Shown: positions 1 to 5,004 of the stretch, piece by piece | How the letters are laid out: each line of letters begins with the position of its first letter | Position numbering within the stretch: position 1 is the stretch's first letter | NCBI GenBank assembly: GCA_903873355.1 | Contig: CAIQOG010000057.1 | Location: 1-5,004, forward strand | Length of the DNA: 5,004 bases | Direction of reading: 5' to 3' | Origin: an uncultured Bacteroidales bacterium | GTDB taxonomy: Bacteria; Bacteroidota; Bacteroidia; Bacteroidales; Paludibacteraceae | Position numbers and translations under genes: made by a program | The notes under the pieces: model-generated | What the model was told of the DNA's origin: nothing | Database searches by the model: none | Seen by the model: the letters and a program-made list of their open reading frames with translations, nothing else

Positions 1-31
1 AAAAAGAGGAACCTCATTCTGAAGTTCCTCT
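1..31 (-). terminator. Intrinsic terminator at the end of the minus-strand gene block
   Basis: Bases 5-12 (agaggaac) pair perfectly with 24-31 (gttcctct). After one mismatch the stem continues with tca (14-16) against tga (20-22) and closes on a three-base loop. On the minus strand the stem is followed directly by at least four T residues up to the window edge, the classical Rho-independent form. On the plus strand it is followed by cgtttctg, a poor T run, so it mainly ends leftward transcription coming from ung. The T run may continue beyond the window. Confidence 0.8.
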
Positions 32-236
32 CGTTTCTGTATAACTGAAGTCAATTTCTAATAGTTTGCTTCTCAGCAGAGTCTATCTCCTTTTCAACTT
101 CGCTTTAATGTTATTTTTTTTCTAATAAAACTACCAACTATATTTGGCATCATTACCTTTTTTATTCTATCGATGGGATTGATCAAGCCACCAATCTATG
201 ATTATTATCAGGAAAATTTTGTCGATAATCAATTAT
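32..236. other. Non-coding 3' region between ung and the terminator
   Basis: This A/T-rich stretch has no convincing gene. The longest candidate is a 19-residue minus-strand frame at 94-153 (MMPNIVG start, basic end) with no ribosome binding site. An eight-T run sits at 114-121. It may be the 3' untranslated region of the ung transcript or the eroded remnant of a lost gene. Confidence 0.5.
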
Positions 237-899
237 TTACCAGTCTATTTCCTGTTGCCCTCTCTCTCTAAGATATTTATTGGCTAACGAGAAGTGGTTG
301 TTGCCAATAAATCCACGGTATGCAGAAAGTGGTGAGGGGTGAACAGACTTTAAAACTAAATGTCGCTTGGTGTCAATAAATTCACCTTTCTTTTGAGCGT
401 AAGATCCCCAAAGTAAAAACACAAGATTTTCTTTTTTCTCAGCCAGAATGCGAATCACTGAATCCGTGAAAGTTTCCCAACCTTTGCCTTGATGAGAGCC
501 GGCCATGTGTGCCTGAACGGTGAGGCTGGTATTGAGAAGTAAAACTCCCTGGTGCGCCCACCGGATAAGATTGCCACTATCAGGCATGGTTTTACCCAAA
601 TCGCGATTTATTTCTTTAAAAATATTGATGAGTGACGGTGGAAAATCAACTCCGTCATTTACTGAAAAACAAAGTCCATGTGCCTGTCCATCGCCATGAT
701 AAGGGTCCTGACCAATAATTACCACTTTCACGTTATTGAACGGACATTGATCAAAAGCGTTGAAAATCAATGGGGCAGGAGGGAATACTTTCTTTGACCG
801 ATACTCGTTTCGGACAAATTCAGTAAGATTTGCAAAATAATCCTTATCAAATTCCGGCTGAAGAACTGCTTTCCACGAAGATTCGATTTTTACATCCAT
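237..899 (-). CDS. ung: Uracil-DNA glycosylase, family 1 (UDG)
   Basis: Ung removes uracil from DNA, arising from cytosine deamination or dUMP incorporation, and starts base-excision repair in the cytoplasm. The 220-residue length is close to that of E. coli Ung (229). All signature elements are present: the water-activating motif GQDPYHG (63-69) with catalytic Asp65, Phe78 for uracil stacking in [15 protein letters not shown] with Asn123 for uracil recognition, AGSHQGKGW (133-141), LLWGSYAQ (162-169), and the DNA-intercalation loop [11 protein letters not shown] (187-197) with catalytic His187 and Leu191. The start at 897-899 fits the family's N-terminus; a second overlapping ATG four bases on is out of frame and meets a stop at once. 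No Shine-Dalgarno is seen; the leader is an octamer repeat. The gene is last in the co-directional block, and the functional link to its neighbours is probably only positional. Active enzyme expected. Confidence 0.98.
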   Translation of the reverse strand: MDVKIESSWKAVLQPEFDKDYFANLTEFVRNEYRSKKVFPPAPLIFNAFDQCPFNNVKVVIIGQDPYHGDGQAHGLCFSVNDGVDFPPSLINIFKEINRDLGKTMPDSGNLIRWAHQGVLLLNTSLTVQAHMAGSHQGKGWETFTDSVIRILAEKKENLVFLLWGSYAQKKGEFIDTKRHLVLKSVHPSPLSAYRGFIGNNHFSLANKYLRERGQQEIDW

Positions 900-911
900 G
901 GTATTTGGAGA

Positions 912-935
912 CTGGTTAATTGGTTAACTGGTTAA
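912..935. repeat. Three tandem octamers (ytggttaa) in the ung leader
   Basis: The plus strand reads ctggttaa, ttggttaa, ctggttaa with exact period 8. It lies 12 bases upstream of the ung start codon on the minus strand, inside the 49-base gap after the PatB-like gene. The tandem includes a gttaac palindrome. Whether it affects ung expression is unknown. Confidence 0.75.
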
Positions 936-946
936 TTTCTTGATTC

Positions 947-974
947 CACTACTGCCTACTGCCACTGCCTACTG
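947..974. repeat. actgcct tandem repeat forming the 3' end of the PatB-like gene
   Basis: On the plus strand actgcct (951), actgcc (958), actgcct (964) and actg (971) follow one another, giving a 13-base period. On the minus strand this reads as cagtaggcagtggcag and so on, encodes the last residues VGSGSRQ, and holds the TAG stop (949-951). Conserved family sequence ends before it, so the tail is probably a repeat that was read into. Confidence 0.7.
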
Positions 975-2211
975 AAAATTTTCCAACTGCTGTTTGTAGT
1001 TGTTTCATTGCCTGCTCTAAAATACTACGCGGACAAGCCACGTTCAGACGCAGGTGATACTCACCGCCCTGTCCAAAAACTGTTCCTTTGTTGAGACCAA
1101 GTCCCGCTTTTAGAGAAAAGAATTGGTGAAGTTCGTCGGTTTCCATGCCGAGGTCTTTGCAGTCAAGCCAAACCAGAAATGATGCTTCGGGAATCATTGG
1201 CTTCACCTGCGGAATATTCTTTTTCAGATAATCAACAACAAAATTGATATTAGCCTGAACATAATCAAGCATTTGGATGCGCCATTCTTCGCCTTGTTCA
1301 TAGGCAGCAACTGCAGCGATATAAGCAAAAATATTACCTGCATTCATCTCTGAAGCTTCCAGATAATGAGCAAATTTATCATGCAGTTCTTTGTTTGGTA
1401 TAATGAATACAGAACTGATTAATCCCGGCATGTTAAAAACCTTGGTAGGTGCCATAAATGTAACGGTGTTTTGTTCCGCCCATTCGGAAACTGTTGCAAA
1501 TGGCGTGTGAGGCGTGTTCCCCCGTAAAATCATATCAGCATGAATCTCATCAGAAACAATTGTCACTTTATTTTTTTCGCAAATTTCTGCAAATTGTTTT
1601 AATTCATCTTTTGTCCACACCCGACCACCCGGATTATGAGGATTGCAAAGGATAAATAATTTGGTTTTGGGCGAAAACTTTTTCGCCAGATCCTCAAAAT
1701 CCATTACGAATTTTCCATTTTCTTCCTTCAACTGATTGTTAACAAGCACGCGCTTGTTGTTTTCAATGACATGAAAAAACGGATAATATACCGGTGATTG
1801 AACTATGATTTCGTCGCCCACTTCAGTCAGACTTTGCACTGCAAAAGCCAGACCGGGTACAATCCCCGGCAGGAAACCCATCCAATCACGCTTCACATCC
1901 CAATCATGATGATCTGAAATCCATTTCATGGTCAGTGGAAAGAAATTTTTTGGAGGCATGGTGTAACCCAGAATTGGGTGTTCCAATCGTTCACGAATGG
2001 CATCCAAAATAAAATCAGGTGTGCGAAAATCCATATCGGCAACCCAGAGTGGCAACACATCTTCTGTCCCGAAAAGTGTTTTACAACGTTCCAGCTTTAT
2101 CGCTCCGGTGCCACGACGGTCAATTACTTCGTCAAAATTATAATTACCTCTAACCCCTAAAGGGGAACTGGAGCTACTTTCATTTCCTGTATTTTTATTA
2201 ATATTATTCAT
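949..2211 (-). CDS. patB: MalY/PatB-family PLP-dependent cystathionine beta-lyase or aminotransferase
   Basis: This 420-residue cytoplasmic protein is a fold-type I PLP enzyme of the MalY/PatB group. These enzymes cleave the C-S bond of cystathionine or cysteine conjugates, giving homocysteine or a thiol plus pyruvate and ammonia, and some have aminotransferase activity. The family opening starts at YNFDEVIDRRGTGAIK (24-39) and continues with LPLWVADMDFRTP (53-65), SPVYYPF (139-145), LCNPHNPGGR (188-197), SDEIHAD (220-226), the Schiff-base motif APTKVFNMPG with Lys257, and RLNVACPR (388-395), whose Arg388 should bind the substrate carboxylate. All key residues are present. Residues 1-23 have no counterpart in B. 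subtilis PatB, and SSSPLGVRG within them is encoded by a repeat; no alternative ATG, GTG or TTG lies in frame between them and the conserved start. The C-terminal SVGSGSRQ is also repeat-encoded. Upstream of the ATG at 2209-2211 there is only caagaccaag, no Shine-Dalgarno. Substrate cannot be read from sequence; the symbol is by family. Confidence 0.9.
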   Translation of the reverse strand: MNNINKNTGNESSSSSPLGVRGNYNFDEVIDRRGTGAIKLERCKTLFGTEDVLPLWVADMDFRTPDFILDAIRERLEHPILGYTMPPKNFFPLTMKWISDHHDWDVKRDWMGFLPGIVPGLAFAVQSLTEVGDEIIVQSPVYYPFFHVIENNKRVLVNNQLKEENGKFVMDFEDLAKKFSPKTKLFILCNPHNPGGRVWTKDELKQFAEICEKNKVTIVSDEIHADMILRGNTPHTPFATVSEWAEQNTVTFMAPTKVFNMPGLISSVFIIPNKELHDKFAHYLEASEMNAGNIFAYIAAVAAYEQGEEWRIQMLDYVQANINFVVDYLKKNIPQVKPMIPEASFLVWLDCKDLGMETDELHQFFSLKAGLGLNKGTVFGQGGEYHLRLNVACPRSILEQAMKQLQTAVGKFSVGSGSRQ

Positions 2212-2282
2212 CTTGGTCTTGAAAATAATTTAGTATTTACCTTTCTCCCTTTTAGGGGTTGGGGGTTCTTTTTAGGGGTTTA
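2146..2282. repeat. Inverted pair of C/G-run repeats spanning the PatB-like start codon
   Basis: The sequence aacccctaaagggga at 2152-2166 recurs in inverted orientation at 2246-2260 (tcccttttaggggtt), with 14 of 15 positions identical. A direct partial copy, tttttaggggtt, lies at 2269-2280, and a G run (2261-2265) sits between them. Each copy can fold into a small CCC(C)/GGG(G) hairpin. The arms enclose about 80 bases that contain the start codon of the PatB-like gene. The left arm is translated as part of that protein and the right end supplies the stop of the phosphatase-like gene. It resembles a short non-autonomous or interspersed element, but no target-site duplication is evident, so that identity is inferred. 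Confidence 0.6.
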
Positions 2283-3876
2283 TTTCAATTATCGGTTTTC
2301 CGATGCAGGCATTGGGCATTGGAATGTTAAGAATTCTGGAGATTGTTGGTGCAATGTCAGTGGTCTGATAGGAAGTGGAAATGGTTTGAGGTTTGATATT
2401 CCAGCCATAGAAATAAACCGGAGTGTACGAAACCAGCGAGTTAGATTCACCTACCGGATTGTTTTTATTGTCCACCTCCAACCAACCCGGTAATAAAGTA
2501 AATATCACATCACCAATAAAATTCTTATTACTTGAATTACGTATTTTCGAAATTTCGGAGTCCTGATTTCCCACTGAATTGATAATCTGATCGGATGAAT
2601 ATGTTGCCTGAATGCCTTCAAATTCGACCATAAACTCTGAAACTTTCTTCTGAACCTCATTAAAGTTGAGCTTTTTCTGAGTTATTTTCTCTTTATTCAG
2701 AAAAATATTTTTTCCATAATAACCGCTAATCCATTTTTCATTTCCATATAGCGCCATCAAATATGAACTCAGCAAAGCCAGCGAACGGTCAGCGTTGAAA
2801 TAACCGGCAGGAATCTTATTCTCACCAAGTTCTGAAGGCGAATGAGCAGCAGTTTGATTTCCAAATACAACAACCAGCGTTTTATCCAGCCCCACGTTCG
2901 TATCAATTGTTTTAAGCAGCGTTTCAATATCTTTATCCAGACGTAAATAAATATCTTCCTTTTCGGCAGATTGAATTGCCTGAGTTTTCTCAGAAGGAAT
3001 CCGAACCGAGAAGTTAAGCATTAAAACATCGGGATAAATATCTTTTCCGAGTTGTTCTTCTGTCAGAATTTTAGTGCCTAAATCAACAACAAGTTTATTC
3101 GCGTTGGGTGTGAATTTCAATATACTGGTATGTGTAGTCTTATTTTTGTTGCTTTTCGGGTCGTAATAAAAGCCCCATTTTTTGTCTTCGTGAAGAGGCT
3201 TATTCATGTACGTGTATATGTTGTAAAGCGGTTCCCAAATGCGTGAAGTGTAATCGTTGAATGTTCTTACGTTCATTTCGTCAGCCCAATGTGATAAGCC
3301 ATCAGAATAATAGCCGGTAGTAATCCATTTGAAATTTACATCATCAATCCATGCCACACTTTTCGCTGTATGACCGCCTAACATGATGGCTTCTTCAGGT
3401 CCCATTGCTACAGCGTAACTTTTACATTTCCCCGGATTTGTAAGCATAATTTCATCGGCTATAGTACTTGACAATAAATTATGCGCCGAAAGAGTTTGCT
3501 TTGTGCCGATTCCCACCTGATTGTCATCCTGAAGTATAGTTTCTGCACTATCATCAATTTTACTGTAAATATTATTCCCCACAATGCCATTGTAGTATGC
3601 TGTACTTCCGGTCACAACATTGGCTATATCGGATGCATTCCCAGCTGAAACAATGTTGTAGGATACATTTTGGCAATTTGCACCCTGACCGATAATTTTC
3701 TTGAAACCGTTCGGATCAAAATAATTCCATAAAATATCAATATGTTTCTGCTGAAGTCCGTTAATGAAAATACCAACAACCAAACGCGGACGTTCAGTGA
3801 CAACTGGCTGTGCAAAAAGGCTCAGTGACGCAAATGAAATGAAGAAAAGTAAGAAAATATTTCGGGATGAAAACAT
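2272..3876 (-). CDS. Secreted alkaline-phosphatase-superfamily (PafA-like) protein, probably catalytically inactive
   Basis: The protein has 534 residues. Residues 1-22 form a signal peptide (R5, hydrophobic 7-21, likely cleavage before Q23), so it is exported, probably to the periplasm. The fold is recognised from RLVVGIFING (31-40), DPNGFKKII, VVTGSTAYYNGIVGN (87-101), AIMLGGH (163-169), EDIYLRLDKDI (307-317), PVYFYGWNIK (486-495) and TDIAPTISRIL with MPNACIGKPI near the C-terminus. This order matches type I phosphodiesterase / PafA-like alkaline phosphatases. The active site is not preserved. By ungapped local alignment to remembered PafA, metal ligands D38, D305, H309, D352 and H353 become N39, I293, K297, N340 and Q341, nucleophile T79 becomes N80, and K162 and R164 become G159 and E161; only N100 (N101 here) is kept. 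No His is present where H486 is expected. The frame is open and well structured, so it is not a decayed gene. It may bind a ligand or act as a structural or regulatory pseudoenzyme; the real role is unknown. The last codons (Asn, Pro, stop) lie in a repeat. Confidence 0.85.
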   Translation of the reverse strand: MFSSRNIFLLFFISFASLSLFAQPVVTERPRLVVGIFINGLQQKHIDILWNYFDPNGFKKIIGQGANCQNVSYNIVSAGNASDIANVVTGSTAYYNGIVGNNIYSKIDDSAETILQDDNQVGIGTKQTLSAHNLLSSTIADEIMLTNPGKCKSYAVAMGPEEAIMLGGHTAKSVAWIDDVNFKWITTGYYSDGLSHWADEMNVRTFNDYTSRIWEPLYNIYTYMNKPLHEDKKWGFYYDPKSNKNKTTHTSILKFTPNANKLVVDLGTKILTEEQLGKDIYPDVLMLNFSVRIPSEKTQAIQSAEKEDIYLRLDKDIETLLKTIDTNVGLDKTLVVVFGNQTAAHSPSELGENKIPAGYFNADRSLALLSSYLMALYGNEKWISGYYGKNIFLNKEKITQKKLNFNEVQKKVSEFMVEFEGIQATYSSDQIINSVGNQDSEISKIRNSSNKNFIGDVIFTLLPGWLEVDNKNNPVGESNSLVSYTPVYFYGWNIKPQTISTSYQTTDIAPTISRILNIPMPNACIGKPIIEINP

Positions 3877-3882
3877 GTTTCA

Positions 3883-3918
3883 ATTGTAAATCGTAAATGA
3901 TAGAATTGTAAATTATAG
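3883..3918. repeat. Degenerate heptamer array between hisB and the phosphatase-like gene
   Basis: On the plus strand the units are attgtaa (3883), atcgtaa (3890), atgatag (3897), one spacer base, attgtaa (3905) and attatag (3912). The array fills almost the whole 36-base gap and contains the hisB stop codon (3913-3915) and the codon before it. Read on the minus strand it forms the leader of the phosphatase-like gene. Function unknown; it may be a replication-slippage microsatellite. No Shine-Dalgarno sequence is seen here. Confidence 0.7.
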
Positions 3919-5004
3919 AAGTCCTTTGGTGCTCGGCAATTCGTACTGATAAATATCACGCTTTACCGCCATTTTTATCGATTTTGCCAGTGCTTTAAAG
4001 ATACCTTCCAGTTTGTGATGTTCGTTTTCGCCTTCTGCTTTAATGTTCAGGTTCATACGGGCAGCATCGCTGAATGATTTGAAGAAATGGAAAATCAGTT
4101 CAGTTGGTAAATCGCCAATGTATTCACGTTTGAATTCCGCGTCGAAAACAAGCCATGCACGACCGCCAAAATCCAATGCCACCGAACAAAGACAATCATC
4201 CATGGGCAAATAAAAACCATATCGCTCAATGCCGCGTTTATTGCCGAGTGCCTTTCCAAAAGCTTCACCCAGGGCAATGGCTGTATCTTCGATGGTGTGG
4301 TGCTCGTCCACTTCCAAATCGCCTTTAACGTTGATAATCAGGTCAGAACCGGAGTGTTTTCCAATCTGTTCCAGCATGTGGTCAAAGAATTTCAGACCTG
4401 TATTGATGTTGCATTTTCCAGAACCGTCAAGATTCAGTTCAATCAAAATATCCGTTTCTTTGGTGGTGCGTTTTACAGAGGCAGTACGTTCGCCGGCAAA
4501 AAGAAATTCAGTGATTTTATTCCAGTTAGTAGTTTGTAGCGCACAGAATTCAGTCAATCCTTTTTCTGTGAGAATTTCAGCATCATCGCTTAGGAAAATT
4601 GCTTTACAACCCAGATTTTTAGCCAGTTCCACGTCGGTTATTCTGTCACCGATAACAAATGACCCTGCCAAATCATAGGCTTCCGAAAAGTATTCAGTAA
4701 GCATGGCAACTCCCGGTTTGCGGGTTGGCAGATAGTCTTCAGGGAAGGATTTGTCGATAAATATTTTGTCGAAAGTAATGTCTTCGTTAGCCAGTGTTTG
4801 CAGAAATTTAGCCTGAATATTATCGAAATTCTCCTGCGGATGTACTTCTGTCCCTAAACCATCCTGATTAGTAACCAATGCCCACTCAAAATCGAGTTTT
4901 TGGCGGATAAAGTGCAGATTACGCAACACTCCCGGCAAAAATTCCATTTGCTCCAGCGTGTCAACCTGAAAAGTTACGGGTGGTTCAACGATAATTGTTC
5001 CATC
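3913..5004 (-). CDS. hisB: Bifunctional histidinol-phosphatase / imidazoleglycerol-phosphate dehydratase, 5' end cut by window
   Basis: HisB catalyses two cytoplasmic steps of histidine synthesis: dehydration of imidazole-glycerol phosphate and dephosphorylation of histidinol phosphate. Of this copy 363 residues are visible. The reading frame runs past the ATG at 4945-4947 to the window edge and begins with DGTIIVEPP, which is the second half of the HAD motif DxDGT; roughly ten N-terminal residues are therefore missing. The HAD phosphatase domain follows, with VTNQDG (visible residues 44-49), TRKP (94-97) and GDRITD (119-124). The dehydratase domain starts near residue 175, with [20 protein letters not shown] (233-240) and ENEHHKLE (326-333) supplying the metal-binding histidines. 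It ends in STKGLL, close to the usual C-terminus. The loop that carries the zinc-binding Cys/His cluster in E. coli HisB reads [12 protein letters not shown] and has none of those residues. The stop codon lies inside a heptamer repeat. No other his gene follows downstream. Identification is secure. Confidence 0.97.
   Translation of the reverse strand, partial: DGTIIVEPPVTFQVDTLEQMEFLPGVLRNLHFIRQKLDFEWALVTNQDGLGTEVHPQENFDNIQAKFLQTLANEDITFDKIFIDKSFPEDYLPTRKPGVAMLTEYFSEAYDLAGSFVIGDRITDVELAKNLGCKAIFLSDDAEILTEKGLTEFCALQTTNWNKITEFLFAGERTASVKRTTKETDILIELNLDGSGKCNINTGLKFFDHMLEQIGKHSGSDLIINVKGDLEVDEHHTIEDTAIALGEAFGKALGNKRGIERYGFYLPMDDCLCSVALDFGGRAWLVFDAEFKREYIGDLPTELIFHFFKSFSDAARMNLNIKAEGENEHHKLEGIFKALAKSIKMAVKRDIYQYELPSTKGLL

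Noticed and set aside
51..153. Short minus-strand frames downstream of ung (19 residues at 94-153 and a Glu/Lys-rich stretch near 51-104)
   Set aside because: They are too short, in different frames across an eight-T run, and lack a usable start or ribosome site. An aaggag string near 87-92 has no start codon at suitable distance.
1978..2160. Plus-strand open frame of 60 codons antisense to the PatB-like gene
   Set aside because: It covers the conserved N-terminal PatB motifs on the opposite strand and has no motif of its own.
3624..3815. Minus-strand 63-codon frame within the phosphatase-like gene
   Set aside because: It is out of frame with a clear long gene that has a signal peptide and family motifs across this span.
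3883..3918. Possible CRISPR-like or iteron array
   Set aside because: Units are seven bases, degenerate and contiguous, with no spacers and no replication protein nearby.
4095..4277. Minus-strand 60-codon frame within hisB
   Set aside because: It is a shadow frame of the conserved dehydratase domain.
4297..4539. Plus-strand open frame of 80 codons inside hisB
   Set aside because: It overlaps another antisense frame and conserved HisB coding sequence; no recognisable motif.
4229..4678. Plus-strand open frame of 149 codons inside hisB
   Set aside because: It is antisense to strongly conserved HisB sequence, is rich in Ser and Pro as complement frames often are, and matches no family I know.

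Overview
The window looks like chromosomal DNA of a Bacteroidota bacterium. The evidence is a bifunctional HisB of the Bacteroidota type, a secreted PafA-like alkaline-phosphatase-fold protein whose signal peptide ends in FAQ, A/T-rich intergenic DNA, start codons without clear Shine-Dalgarno sequences, and short C/G-run repeats (CCCCTAAAGGGG type) that I associate with this phylum. Genus cannot be read from the sequence.

All four genes lie on the minus strand, so transcription runs from high to low coordinates. The order is hisB (3913-5004, 5' end cut off by the window edge), a secreted alkaline-phosphatase-superfamily protein (2272-3876), a MalY/PatB-type PLP-dependent C-S lyase or aminotransferase (949-2211), and uracil-DNA glycosylase ung (237-899). 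Gaps are 36, 60 and 49 bases. About 205 bases beyond ung is a strong hairpin followed by a T run on the minus strand (1-31), a good intrinsic terminator. The block could be one transcription unit, but it joins histidine synthesis, an envelope protein, sulfur amino-acid metabolism and DNA repair. A shared pathway is therefore not implied.

Two things stand out. First, the secreted phosphatase-fold protein keeps the scaffold motifs of PafA-like enzymes but has lost nearly every metal ligand and the nucleophile, so it is probably a pseudoenzyme. Second, each of the three gene junctions carries a different family of short repeats, and these run into the coding ends. They supply the stop region of hisB, the last codons of the phosphatase-like gene, the N-terminal extension of the PatB-like protein and its C-terminal tail. 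I see no CRISPR array, tRNA, rRNA, insertion sequence or phage gene. Apart from the pseudoenzyme and the repeats, the region is ordinary housekeeping DNA.
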